Notes: generated by a model not told the origin, from the sequence alone. 64,000 bases of DNA from CAVRCA01 sp965218045 (GCA_965218045.1 CBDCJX010000011.1:1-64000); one strand, 5' to 3'. Counted from the first letter of the stretch, positions 9,041-17,511 are shown. Numbers and translations are program-made.

Positions 9041-9439
9041 TCACTTGCCGGTGCAGGGAAACCGTTCGGTCATGAAACGCAGGAACGACTCCGTCGGCCG
9101 GGCCGCGAGCCGCGTCGGTTGCGCCCGCCCCCAGGTGACGAACTCGTCGAGCGTCGCCTCCCGTTTCGGCGCCGGGTTGGGAAAGCAGATGCTGCGCGGC
9201 TGCTTGCTCTCGCGTTCCTGGGTCAACTTCATGTCCACCGCCGCCTGAGTGAAGCCGTGACAGAAATTGATCGCGGCCACGCCGTCGCGCTCGCTTGGCT
9301 TGGCGCCGCACAGGTTGACGAGTTGGCCGGCGTTGCGGACGGCGAAATCCTGCTTGTCCACCGCGCCGGCGATGCCGGGCAGCAAGATGCCAGGCAGCAA
9401 CGCGCAAGCGAGGCTGGCGAGGACGAGGCGCGGGTTCAT
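9041..9439 (-). CDS. Secreted Rap1a/Tai-family protein
   Basis: This 132-residue protein has a signal peptide (MNPRLVLASLACALLPG, cleavage around GIAGA). Its compact domain has conserved cysteines in FCHGF, ICFP and the terminal RFPC, matching the Rap1a/Tai immunity-protein fold. Characterised members neutralise type VI-secreted peptidoglycan amidases, but many genomic copies stand far from any T6SS and their role is unknown. The ATG overlaps the queC stop by three bases (ATGA), so translation is coupled to queC. No T6SS effector is present nearby, so an immunity role is not supported by context. Confidence 0.7.
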   Translation of the reverse strand: MNPRLVLASLACALLPGILLPGIAGAVDKQDFAVRNAGQLVNLCGAKPSERDGVAAINFCHGFTQAAVDMKLTQERESKQPRSICFPNPAPKREATLDEFVTWGRAQPTRLAARPTESFLRFMTERFPCTGK

Positions 9440-10164
9440 GCCAGTCGGTTCCCTTGCTCGGGCGATCTGGCGCCGCGCCAGCGCTGCCAGCCGCCCGCCC
9501 GCAGCGCGCACGCCGGGCAGGTGCCGCAACCATAGCCCCACTCATGCCGATGGGTCCGGTCACCGAGATAGCAGGTATGGGTCTGTTCCACGATCAGCTC
9601 GACCAGCCGTTCGCCCCCGAGCTGTTCCGCGAGCTGCCAAGTCGCCGCTTTGTCGAGCCACATCAGTGGCGTGTCGAGCACGAAGCGGCGTTGCGTCCCA
9701 AGATTGAGCGTTAGCTGCATTGCCTTGATCGTGTCGTCGCGACAATCCGGGTATCCAGAGAAATCGGTCTCGCACATGCCGCCGACGATGCGTTTGAGGC
9801 CGCGCCGATAGGCGATCGCGGCGGCGTAGGTGAAGAACAACAGGTTGCGTGCCGGCACGAAGGTGTTCGGCAAGCCCTCCTCGGTCATCGCGAATGCGAC
9901 GTCCGAGGTGAGCGCCGTCGATCCCACCGCCGCGATCGAGGCGGTGAGGTCGACCACATGATCCGGGCCGAGCCGCCCGCCCCAACCGGCCAGCCCGGTG
10001 ATGCCGTTGCGCACCGGCTCACGGCACGCGAGTTCAACCGCGTGGCGCTGGCCGTAGGCGAATCCGACCGTCTCGACCGGCTTGTAGCGGTCAAGCGCCC
10101 AGGCGAGGCACGTGGCGGAATCCTGCCCGCCCGAGAACAGGACGAGCGCGCCCGAGGATTGCAC
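9436..10164 (-). CDS. queC: 7-cyano-7-deazaguanine synthase QueC
   Basis: QueC converts 7-carboxy-7-deazaguanine to preQ0 with ATP and ammonia, in queuosine biosynthesis. The PP-loop SGGQDSATCLAW lies near the N-terminus. ETDFSGYPDCR is the substrate region. The zinc site is the four-cysteine cluster of CYLGD plus YGCGTCPAC near the end. The ATG at 10293 would add 43 residues not typical of the family and overlap the divergent moeB start. The GTG at 10164 gives 242 residues, close to the family length, and is preferred. No queD, queE or queF is in the window. Confidence 0.85.
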   Translation of the reverse strand: MQSSGALVLFSGGQDSATCLAWALDRYKPVETVGFAYGQRHAVELACREPVRNGITGLAGWGGRLGPDHVVDLTASIAAVGSTALTSDVAFAMTEEGLPNTFVPARNLLFFTYAAAIAYRRGLKRIVGGMCETDFSGYPDCRDDTIKAMQLTLNLGTQRRFVLDTPLMWLDKAATWQLAEQLGGERLVELIVEQTHTCYLGDRTHRHEWGYGCGTCPACALRAGGWQRWRGARSPEQGNRLA

Positions 10165-10291
10165 GAGGTCGACCCCGGCGTCCGATCGGGCGCCGTCCCT
10201 GAATGTTGCTTGGCTCGACCATAACAGGGCTTGTCCGTCATCGCGCGAGCGATCTGGTGTCGTCCGAACAACGCGCCCATATGGACGCGGC

Positions 10292-11116
10292 ATGGACCTC
10301 GATTTCAGCGAAGACGAAATCCAGCGCTATTCCCGCCACATCCTGCTGGCCGAGGTCGGCGGCACCGGCCAGGCCAAGCTGAAGGCGGCACGCGTGCTGG
10401 TCATCGGCGCCGGCGGCCTGGGCAGCCCTGTGCTGCTCTACCTCGCCGCCGCCGGCGTGGGCACCATCGGGCTGGTGGACGACGATACCGTCGATCTGTC
10501 CAACCTGCAGCGCCAGGTTGCACACACCACCGATCGGCTCGGTATCGGCAAGGTGCGCTCGGCGGCGGAGGCGGCGCGCGCCATCAATCCCGACATGCGG
10601 ATCGAGGAACACCCGGTTCGACTGACCGCCGCCAACGCCGCCATGCTGATCGGCGGCTACGATCTGGTGTGCGACGGCAGCGACAACTTCGCCACCCGCT
10701 TCCTGGTGGCCGACGCCTGCGTGCTGGCCCATTGCACCTTGGTCTCGGCCGCGGTGCTGCGCTTCGAGGGCCAGCTCTCGACGTTCAAGCCGCACGCGGC
10801 ACCCGACGCGCCCTGCTACCGCTGCCTCTACCCCGAACCGCCGCCGCCCGGCCTGGTGCCGAGCTGTAGCGAGGCCGGGGTGCTCGGCGCGGTGACCGGG
10901 GTGATGGGCACCTTGCAGGCCACCGAGGTGCTGAAGGAGATCGTCGGCATCGGCGACAGCCTGGCCGGGCGGCTGCTGATCTGGGACGCGCTCGCCGCCC
11001 GGTTCCAGAGCATCCGCCTCAAGCGCGACCCGGATTGCCGGCTGTGCGGGCCGGACCCCACGATCACCGACCTCTCCGCCCACGCTGCCGACGCCGAGCC
11101 GGCCTGTGCCGTCTGA
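10292..11116 (+). CDS. moeB: MoeB/ThiF-family adenylyltransferase
   Basis: This 274-residue E1-like enzyme starts with a helical segment (RYSRHILLAEVGGTGQ). It then carries the ATP-binding motif VLVIGAGGLGSPVLLYLAAAG, the DDDTVDLSNLQRQ loop, and two CxxC-type zinc pairs (CYRCLY and CRLCGPD). Family members adenylate the C-terminal Gly-Gly of MoaD or ThiS for sulfur transfer in molybdopterin or thiamine synthesis. No rhodanese domain is fused. It is transcribed divergently from queC and its end overlaps the DsrE-like gene, hinting at a shared sulfur-relay role. MoeB and ThiF cannot be separated with certainty. Confidence 0.85.
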   Translation: MDLDFSEDEIQRYSRHILLAEVGGTGQAKLKAARVLVIGAGGLGSPVLLYLAAAGVGTIGLVDDDTVDLSNLQRQVAHTTDRLGIGKVRSAAEAARAINPDMRIEEHPVRLTAANAAMLIGGYDLVCDGSDNFATRFLVADACVLAHCTLVSAAVLRFEGQLSTFKPHAAPDAPCYRCLYPEPPPPGLVPSCSEAGVLGAVTGVMGTLQATEVLKEIVGIGDSLAGRLLIWDALAARFQSIRLKRDPDCRLCGPDPTITDLSAHAADAEPACAV

Positions 11117-11486
11117 ACCGCTCGGCATCCTGCTGCTGTCGGGCGCACACGATAGGGCGCACTACGCCTTCGTGTTGGCAACCGGTGCCGCCGCGATCGG
11201 CCGGCGTGTGGTGCTGTTCGCCACCAATAGGGGCTGCCACGCCGTGCTGCGCGACTGGTCCGGCCTCGGCGAGGCCGAGCGCGATGCGTCGATCACGGCG
11301 CGGGGCGTGGCCGGCCTCGACACCTTGCGTGAGGCCGCCGTCGAGCTCGGCATCCGACTAATCGCCTGCGAGGCCGGACTGCGCGCCGAGACGCTGGACG
11401 AAGCTGCCCTGATGCCCGAGGTCACCGTCGCCGGGATCGCCACCTTCCTCTCGGAGACCGCTGGCGGACAGGTGGTTGCGATCTGA
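11106..11486 (+). CDS. DsrE/TusD-like protein
   Basis: This 126-residue alpha/beta protein has the DsrE-type opening (GILLLSGAHDRAHYAFVLATGA) and a candidate sulfur-carrying cysteine in IRLIACEAGLRAE, where the DsrE family places its active cysteine. The GTG start at 11106 lies inside the end of moeB, so translation is coupled. In known pathways DsrE/TusD proteins pass persulfide sulfur, and a MoeB/ThiF neighbour fits a sulfur-relay role. The partner subunits DsrF/H or TusBC are absent. Confidence 0.7.
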   Translation: MPSEPLGILLLSGAHDRAHYAFVLATGAAAIGRRVVLFATNRGCHAVLRDWSGLGEAERDASITARGVAGLDTLREAAVELGIRLIACEAGLRAETLDEAALMPEVTVAGIATFLSETAGGQVVAI

Positions 11487-11522
11487 CTTGACCGGGCTCG
11501 CGACCACTTGGCAGGGAGGGGC

Positions 11523-12290
11523 ATGACGCTTCGTCCAGTCCTTCCGCGCTCGGTCCGGTTCGCTCCGGGGCTGATCGTCCTGCTGCTCGCTTGTGCCTCG
11601 CCGGCGAAGGCCGAACCGGCGCCAGCCTCGCCGCCGACCGCGCCGCACGCGCCGGCACGCTCGAAGTCCACTCACCCATCGGCCCCGCACCCCGCCGGTC
11701 CGCAAAAGCCTGGGCAGAAGCCGACACCGGTGGTGAACGCCAAGCCGACGCCGGCCAAGCGTCCGGTGCACGCCAAGCCGCCCGGAGCCGCCGCGCCGAC
11801 GCCGCCCGCACCCGTCATCCCGCCGGCCAAGGAGGCGACGCCAAGCGCGGCCCCGAAAGGCACCGCGACCGGGCTGCCGCTGCCCCGCTTCGCGGCGCTG
11901 CGTTCGGACGAGGTGAACCTGCGCAGCGGCCCCGGCACCCGCTACCCGATCCAGTGGGTCTACAAGCGCCGCGACCTGCCGGTCGAGATCGAGCGCGAGT
12001 TCGATGTCTGGCGGCTGATCGCGGACCCGGATGGGGTGAAGGGGTGGGTGCATCTCGCCACCCTGACCGGCCGGCGCAGCTTCGTCGTCACCGGCGCCGA
12101 GCGTACCATGCGTCGCGCGCCCGACGACGCGGCACAAGCGGTCGCGCGACTCAAGCCCGGGGTCATCGGCCGCCTGCGCACCTGCCAGGCCGACGCCGCC
12201 TGGTGCCAGGTCCAGGTTGGCGAATATCGCGGCTACCTCAAGCGCGGCGAGTTCTGGGGCGCCTTCCGCGCCGAAGCGGTGAACCCGTAG
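11523..12290 (+). CDS. Secreted SH3-domain protein
   Basis: This 255-residue protein has a signal peptide (hydrophobic LIVLLLACAS, cleavage near AKAEP) and a long Pro/Ala/Lys-rich linker of about 90 residues. A bacterial SH3 module follows from about residue 125 (VNLRSGPGTRYPI, then VYKRRDLPVEI), with a second related half to the end. These domains bind cell-wall peptides in the periplasm. The ATG at 11523 follows a strong GGGAGGGG site, so it is preferred over the TTG at 11508. It may be cotranscribed with moeB and the DsrE gene, but no functional link is apparent. Confidence 0.8.
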   Translation: MTLRPVLPRSVRFAPGLIVLLLACASPAKAEPAPASPPTAPHAPARSKSTHPSAPHPAGPQKPGQKPTPVVNAKPTPAKRPVHAKPPGAAAPTPPAPVIPPAKEATPSAAPKGTATGLPLPRFAALRSDEVNLRSGPGTRYPIQWVYKRRDLPVEIEREFDVWRLIADPDGVKGWVHLATLTGRRSFVVTGAERTMRRAPDDAAQAVARLKPGVIGRLRTCQADAAWCQVQVGEYRGYLKRGEFWGAFRAEAVNP

Positions 12291-12342
12291 GCTGCGCCAC
12301 GACGGAGCTGACGCGGTTCGCGCGGCGCGCTATCGTGCCGCC

Positions 12343-12651
12343 ATGGCACAGGACTCTCCTCGGGCGCATCACGACCTCGGCGGCGTGGAAAAATTCCTCT
12401 GCGAAGCGGTCGACACCGAGCCGCACGCGCTGACCGAGTTCGACAAGGAGGTCGACGCGTTGCGTCAGGTGCTGGGGCGAAAGGGCGTGATGACGGTCGA
12501 CGAGCTGCGTCGCGGCATCGAATCGATTCCCGAAGCCGACTACCATCGGCTGTCATATTATCGCCGCTGGATACGCTCGATCGCCGACAACCTGATCCGC
12601 AAGGGCGTGGTCTCCGAGGCGGAACTGCGCCAGGCGCTGGAGCAGACATGA
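12343..12651 (+). CDS. Nitrile hydratase beta subunit, N-terminal half, as a separate protein (ScnB-like)
   Basis: These 102 residues match the helical N-terminal half of nitrile hydratase beta subunits: HDLGG at residues 10-14, then an FDKEVDAL helix, a VDELRRGIE helix, and SYYRRWI near residue 75. In typical nitrile hydratases this is fused to the SH3-like C-terminal half encoded here by the next gene. Thiocyanate hydrolase (ScnB plus ScnA) and toyocamycin nitrile hydratase also have it split. The stop overlaps the next start (ATGA). It is the first gene of a tightly coupled four-gene set. Confidence 0.75.
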   Translation: MAQDSPRAHHDLGGVEKFLCEAVDTEPHALTEFDKEVDALRQVLGRKGVMTVDELRRGIESIPEADYHRLSYYRRWIRSIADNLIRKGVVSEAELRQALEQT

Positions 12652-12941
12652 CCGACGAGCGGTTTGCGCCGGGGATGCAGGTCCGGGTCCGCGACGACTG
12701 GCCGGAAGCGCGCGGCCCGGCGCATATCCGCACCCCGCACTACATTCGCGGCATTCGCGGCCGCATCGTGCGCGGGCTCGGCGCCTATCCCAACCCCGAG
12801 GACCTCGCCTTCGCCCGTCCCGCGCCGCGCATCCCGTTGTACCACGTCGCCTTCGATCCGGCGGCGGTATGGCCCGAGGCGCAAAGCCGCGACGAGCTGC
12901 TGGTCGAGGTGTTCGAACACTGGCTGGAGCCCGAAGCATGA
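12648..12941 (+). CDS. Nitrile hydratase beta subunit, C-terminal SH3-like half (ScnA-like)
   Basis: This 97-residue protein matches the SH3-like barrel of the nitrile hydratase beta subunit. It contains FAPGMQVRVRDDWPE, then HIRTPHYIRGIRGRI, the arginine-rich strand that in known enzymes contacts the oxidised cysteines of the metal site. It ends with the PLYHVAFD and FEHWLEP motifs. It overlaps both neighbours by four bases, so the three subunits should be made in fixed ratio. At 97 residues it is at the short end for a stand-alone ScnA-type subunit. Confidence 0.8.
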   Translation: MTDERFAPGMQVRVRDDWPEARGPAHIRTPHYIRGIRGRIVRGLGAYPNPEDLAFARPAPRIPLYHVAFDPAAVWPEAQSRDELLVEVFEHWLEPEA

Positions 12942-13519
12942 CCGCACTGCTGGAGACCGATGGCGAGAAGCTGCTGGTGGCGATCAGGACGCTGCTCGCC
13001 GACAAGGGAATCGTCTCCACCCCTGAAGTTGCCGAGCGCATCGCCATCACCGACCAGGCTTCGCCCGGCCAGGGTGCGCGGATGGTGGCGCGCGCCTGGG
13101 TCGACCCCGAGTATCGCGCCGCGATGCTGGCGGACGGCACGCAAGCGGCCGAGACAATGGGCATCGCCATGCGCGGCGCCCCGCCGCTCGGCGTGCTGGA
13201 GAACACCGAGGCGCTGCACAACCTGGTCGTCTGCACCCTGTGCAGCTGCTACCCGCGCGCCGTGCTCGGCTATCCGCCGTTCTGGTTCAAGTCGGCCGCC
13301 TATCGCGCGCGGGCGGTGCGCGACCCGCGCGGCCTGCTCGCCGAATGGGGCACGGTGCTGCCGGACGCGATGCAGGTCCGCGTGGTCGACTCAACCGCTG
13401 ACTATCGCTGGATGGTGCTGCCGCGCCGGCCGGCGGGCACCGAGGCGTGGCGCGAGGAGCAGCTCGCGGCGATCGTGCGCGAAGGCGACATGATCGGCGT
13501 GACGGTGCCCACCGGCTGA
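12938..13519 (+). CDS. Metal-binding alpha/gamma subunit of a nitrile hydratase or thiocyanate hydrolase
   Basis: This 193-residue catalytic subunit carries the metal claw VCTLCSCYP at residues 98-106. Cys99, Cys102 and Cys104 are the cobalt ligands; Thr rather than Ser after the first Cys indicates the cobalt type. The family sequence continues as WFKSAAYRARAVRDPR and ends MIGVTVPTG. The residues after the claw are Arg-Ala rather than the Trp-Pro common in nitrile hydratases, which from memory is closer to the ScnC subunit of thiocyanate hydrolase. No P47K/CobW-type or NhlE-type activator gene is adjacent. Substrate (nitrile, thiocyanate, other) is not decided by sequence alone. Confidence 0.85.
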   Translation: MTALLETDGEKLLVAIRTLLADKGIVSTPEVAERIAITDQASPGQGARMVARAWVDPEYRAAMLADGTQAAETMGIAMRGAPPLGVLENTEALHNLVVCTLCSCYPRAVLGYPPFWFKSAAYRARAVRDPRGLLAEWGTVLPDAMQVRVVDSTADYRWMVLPRRPAGTEAWREEQLAAIVREGDMIGVTVPTG

Positions 13520-13532
13520 CAGGGAGAGGACC

Positions 13533-13829
13533 ATGACCAAGGGCTACATCGTCGCCGAGGTCGAAGTGACCGATCCCGAGCTCTACGCGACCTACGCGCC
13601 GAAAGCCGCCGCCGCCATCGCCGCGTTCGACGGGCGCTACCTGGTGCGTGGCGGTGACCCGCAGGTGGTCGAGGGCGAGCGCCCCGCCCGGCGAATGGTG
13701 ATCCTCGAATTCCCCAGCCGCGAGCGCGCCCGCGAGTTCTACCAGTCCGCCCAGTACCAGGAGGCGCTTGCCATCCGCACTCGGGCATCCAAGGCGGATC
13801 TGGTCATGCTGGAGGGCTACGACCAGTAG
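13533..13829 (+). CDS. DUF1330-family protein
   Basis: This 98-residue ferredoxin-like dimeric alpha/beta barrel starts MTKGYIVAEVEVTDPELY and contains EFPSRERAREFYQSAQYQ, both characteristic of DUF1330. The function is unknown; the fold is shared with small monooxygenases and isomerases. It begins 13 bases after the metal-binding subunit with a GGGAGAGG site, so it belongs to the same operon and may assist that enzyme. It is convergent with rne, seven bases away. Confidence 0.8.
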   Translation: MTKGYIVAEVEVTDPELYATYAPKAAAAIAAFDGRYLVRGGDPQVVEGERPARRMVILEFPSRERAREFYQSAQYQEALAIRTRASKADLVMLEGYDQ

Positions 13830-13836
13830 CGCCGGC

Positions 13837-16800
13837 TCAGCGGCGCCACCAGCCGCGCTTTTTCGCCACCGGCTCGCCCTCCGCGCCGACGATGATCGGC
13901 TTGGTGGCGGGTTCGGGCTCGACATCATTGGCCGGCTGCGGTGCCGCTGCGGCGTCGGCCGGATCGAGCGGCGGCTCGGGGACTATCGGCGGCTCCGGGG
14001 GCGCCGCGACCTCGGCCGCCTCCGGCTCGGCGCCACCGGGCTGTTCGACCAGCGGCTCGGGCCCCAACGCTATCTCGGCCGCGACCGCCACAACCTCGGG
14101 CTCCGAGACGGGGTGGACCAAGGGTGTCGCCATCGGCGCCTCGGCGGCCGGCGCGCCCGTCGATGCCACCGGCGCGGCGCTCTCGGGTGCCGGCTCCGGG
14201 GTTCCGACCGGCTCGCCGGCGCTGTCGATCAGATCGAAGATGTCGAACGCCTGGCCACCGAACGGATTGGCCGGGGTCGGGCCGGCATAGGGCAGGTCGG
14301 GCTGTTCGGCACCGGGCTCGGCGACGGCCACCACCGGCTCGCTTGCGCCCTCGTCGCGCCGCCGCCGACGTCCGCCGCGACGGCTGCGGGAACGCTCCCG
14401 ACTGGGCTCGGCCGCCGCGCCGGGCGGCGTCTCCTCGATCTGTTCGGGAGCACCCTCGATGTGCCAGGGGCCGCTGCCGGGCTCGACCGGCGCGGCGTCC
14501 GCTTCCATGCCGGCGTCGGCGGCCGAGGACGCGGCCTCGCCAGCCTCGACCGACTCATCGCCATCTTCCCGTCGACCACCACGCCGGCGCCTGCGGCGAC
14601 GACGGCGGCGGCGCTCCGCCTCGCCGGCGTCCTCCCCGACGGCGTCCGCCTGAGCCGGCGCTCCCTCGGCGGCAACCTCGTCTTCCTGCTCCTCGTCCGG
14701 CTCGTCCACCGTCTCGGCGGTTTCGACGAGGTCGGCGGGAGGCTGCGCGGTCGAGGTCTCCGGCGTGATCGCCGGCGGCAGCTCGCTGGCGGTAGCCGCG
14801 CGGATGCGCTCGATGCGGATATCCGGCGGAATCAGCGCATCGTCCGTGGCGAACGAGACGTGCAAGCCGTGCCGCGCCTCGATCTCGGCCAGGCGGGCGC
14901 GCTTGTAGTTGAGCACGTAGAGCACGATCGCAGTCGCCGCGTGGACCACAACCTCGGCGCTGCGGCGCTTGGCGGCCTCGTCCTCGATTTGGCGCAGCAC
15001 GTGGATCGCCGAGCTTTCCGTGCTGCGGACGTGCCCGCTGCCGCCGCAATGCGGGCACGGCGAGAAGCTGGTCTCGGCCAAGCTGGGCCGCAGCCGCTGA
15101 CGGCTCATCTCCAGCAGGCCGAAATGGCTGATATGCCCGACCTGGATGCGCGCCCGATCGTTCTTCAGCGCCTCCTTCAGCCGGCGCTCGACCGAGGCGT
15201 TGTTCTTCTTCGACTCCATGTCGATGAAGTCGATCACGATCAGGCCGGCGAGATCGCGCAGGCGCAACTGGCGCGCCACCTCGTCGGCGGCCTCCAGATT
15301 GGTGCGTAGCGCGGTCTCCTCGATGCCACGCTCGCGGGTCGACCGGCCGGAGTTCACGTCGATGGCGACCAGCGCCTCGGTCTGGTTGATCACCAGATAG
15401 CCGCCGGACTTGAGCTGGACCGTCGGCAGCAGCATGGCGTCGAGCTGCGCGTCGACCTGGTAGCGCGACAGCAGCGGCTGCCCCCCATCGCGCCAAAGCT
15501 GTACCTTCTTGGCGTGACTTGGCATGACCATGCGCATGAAGTCGCGCGCGGCGCGCCAGCCATCCTCGCCGTCGACCACGATTTCCTCGAGGTCGCGCGA
15601 GTAGACGTCGCGGATGGCCCGCTTGATCAGGCTGGCTTCCTCGTAGATCACGGCGGGAGCGACCGAGCGCATCGTATGGTCGCGGATGTCGTCCCACAGC
15701 CGCATCAGGTATTCGCAATCGCGCTTGATCTCCGGCTTTGGCCGATTGGCGCCGGCGGTGCGCACGATCAGCCCCATGCCGGTCGGGATCTCGAGCTCGG
15801 CGGTGATATCCTTCAGTCGCCTCCGATCGGTGGCCGAGGTGATCTTGCGGGAGATGCCGCCGCCGCGCGGCGAGTTCGGCATCAGCACGCAATAGCGGCC
15901 AGCGAGCGACAGATAGGTGGTCAAGGCGGCGCCTTTCGTGCCTCGCTCCTCCTTGACGACCTGCACCAGCAGGATCTGCCGACGCTTGATGACCTCCTGG
16001 ATCTTGTAGTTGCGCAGGTAACGCGGCGGGATACGGCGATCGCGCGCCTCCTCGCTGCCGTCGCCGTCGCCGCCGACAATCTCGGGCGGCGGCAGATCGG
16101 CGGAAGGTTCGGCGTGCGTCTCCCCGGTTTCCTCGATCGCCTCGCGTTCGGCATCGCCCAGGGCTGATGGGGCATCGACCTCAGCAGGGGCGAGTGTGGC
16201 TGCGGGTTCGCCATCCGCGTGCCGCACGACGGGAGCCGCCTCGAAACCGAAATCCGCTCTCGCAGCATCCGAAGTCGCGGCGCCGACCAAATCGGCGACC
16301 GCGCCGACGTCTTGCTCGCTTGCCATTTCGGTGCTCGGATCGGGCGCGGTCTTGATCTCGATCGAGCGCGCATTGGCCCGACCCTGATCCGCGCCCGTGC
16401 CAACATCCTCGGGCGCCGTGTCTCCCGGCTCGTCGCCCACCGGCTCCCCTGGCGGCTCCCCTGGCGGCTCCCCTGACGATCGATCCGAGGCGACAGCGTG
16501 CTCGATCGCCGCCGGTTGCGCCGAAGAAGACTCCAATCCGGGCTCAGGCGCCGCCTCACCATTCGGCTGCTCGCCGTCATGGGCGTCGGGCATGGTGGCG
16601 GGCTGCACGGCGGAGGCGCCCATCGCCTCGCCGTTCGTGCTCGCGTCATCGGTGATGGCCGGTGAACCGCTCGACGGGGCAGGGGGCTCGGAGCCGCGCG
16701 CTTCGTCGGCCGCCGCCGCCCGGTCCTCTTCCTCCTCGTCCCGGCGCGCCTCTTCCGCCTGCATGGCGATAAGGCGCTGCCGATCGGCGACCGGTATCTG

Positions 16801-17037
16801 ATAGTAGTCGGGGTGGATCTCGCCGAAGGCGAGAAATCCGTGCCGGTTGCCGCCGTATTCGACGAAGGCAGCCTGTAGGCTGGGCTCTACCCGGACGACT
16901 TTGGCGAGATAGATGTTGCCCTTGAGATAACGCTTGGTCGATGTCTCGACGTCGAAATCCTCGAGGCGGTTACCATCCAGCACCACGACGCGGGTCTCTT
17001 CCGCGTGCGTGGCGTCGATCAACATACGCTTGGTCAT
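13837..17037 (-). CDS. rne: Ribonuclease E/G
   Basis: This 1066-residue endoribonuclease is the core of the RNA degradosome. It starts MTKRMLIDATHAEETRV, followed by the first part of the S1 domain (KGNIYLAKVVRVEPSLQAAF). An acidic low-complexity insertion of roughly 230-250 residues then splits the S1 domain before RRIPPRYLRNYKIQEV. Catalytic aspartates lie in AIDVNSGR and VIDFIDM, and the zinc-link is CPHCGG. The C-terminal half alternates Arg-rich patches with Ala/Pro/Glu-rich disorder and ends KKRGWWRR, as scaffold regions do. A 12-base unit repeats three times in the insertion (16441-16476). The ATG at 17037 matches the family N-terminus. Confidence 0.95.
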   Translation of the reverse strand: MTKRMLIDATHAEETRVVVLDGNRLEDFDVETSTKRYLKGNIYLAKVVRVEPSLQAAFVEYGGNRHGFLAFGEIHPDYYQIPVADRQRLIAMQAEEARRDEEEEDRAAAADEARGSEPPAPSSGSPAITDDASTNGEAMGASAVQPATMPDAHDGEQPNGEAAPEPGLESSSAQPAAIEHAVASDRSSGEPPGEPPGEPVGDEPGDTAPEDVGTGADQGRANARSIEIKTAPDPSTEMASEQDVGAVADLVGAATSDAARADFGFEAAPVVRHADGEPAATLAPAEVDAPSALGDAEREAIEETGETHAEPSADLPPPEIVGGDGDGSEEARDRRIPPRYLRNYKIQEVIKRRQILLVQVVKEERGTKGAALTTYLSLAGRYCVLMPNSPRGGGISRKITSATDRRRLKDITAELEIPTGMGLIVRTAGANRPKPEIKRDCEYLMRLWDDIRDHTMRSVAPAVIYEEASLIKRAIRDVYSRDLEEIVVDGEDGWRAARDFMRMVMPSHAKKVQLWRDGGQPLLSRYQVDAQLDAMLLPTVQLKSGGYLVINQTEALVAIDVNSGRSTRERGIEETALRTNLEAADEVARQLRLRDLAGLIVIDFIDMESKKNNASVERRLKEALKNDRARIQVGHISHFGLLEMSRQRLRPSLAETSFSPCPHCGGSGHVRSTESSAIHVLRQIEDEAAKRRSAEVVVHAATAIVLYVLNYKRARLAEIEARHGLHVSFATDDALIPPDIRIERIRAATASELPPAITPETSTAQPPADLVETAETVDEPDEEQEDEVAAEGAPAQADAVGEDAGEAERRRRRRRRRRRGGRREDGDESVEAGEAASSAADAGMEADAAPVEPGSGPWHIEGAPEQIEETPPGAAAEPSRERSRSRRGGRRRRRDEGASEPVVAVAEPGAEQPDLPYAGPTPANPFGGQAFDIFDLIDSAGEPVGTPEPAPESAAPVASTGAPAAEAPMATPLVHPVSEPEVVAVAAEIALGPEPLVEQPGGAEPEAAEVAAPPEPPIVPEPPLDPADAAAAPQPANDVEPEPATKPIIVGAEGEPVAKKRGWWRR

Positions 17038-17511
17038 AGACGTGTGAACTCCGATACGCCGTCCAGCACAGCGTCGCGGACCCTTGAGGGGCAGGCGGCG
17101 GCATACGGCGAGAATGTTTGGAAGGGACCGGCCGACCCGCCCGCGTTCGATCGCCATCCGCCACGCCGCGCCCGCCGGAGAGCGGGCCCATGCGACGTGG
17201 AAAGGTGGAGGGGGTGACGATCATTAATCCCTGCAAGGTGGGCCGTCGTTCGGGTCGAGAACGTGGCCTATCGAATGAGTGCTCTCGCCGGGCTTTTGCT
17301 CCAGGCCCAGACCCGGATCGCTGCATACCACGGCAAGGCGTTTGGGCGGGGCGGATCTGCCTAGCTGGCGGGCGCCCCTCACCCGGTCGAGCCCCGAGCG
17401 CCGTGACCATGAAGGAAACTCCGGCGAACCGCAAGGGAACTATCGACCCTGGCCCTGTTCGTCCGATGAAAGTCCGTTAATCAACATGCAAGGTGCGCTT
17501 TCCGAGGTCTC
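17038..17511. other. Divergent intergenic region between rne and the amidase gene
   Basis: These 474 bases hold no recognisable gene. They must contain the rne promoter and 5' leader on the minus strand and the amidase promoter on the plus strand. Long leaders are known for rne autoregulation, but no specific hairpin could be assigned by eye. Confidence 0.5.

Noticed and set aside
9041..9439. T6SS immunity gene
   Set aside because: The fold fits Rap1a/Tai, but there is no effector or T6SS component in the window.
13768..15309. Long plus-strand open frame opposite rne
   Set aside because: It mirrors the rne codons; rne motifs on the minus strand are unambiguous and the shadow has Arg/Gly/Leu-rich nonsense composition.
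16441..16476. CRISPR-like tandem repeats
   Set aside because: Three contiguous 12-bp units without spacers inside the rne coding region; a coding microsatellite, not an array. No CRISPR or cas gene was seen anywhere.
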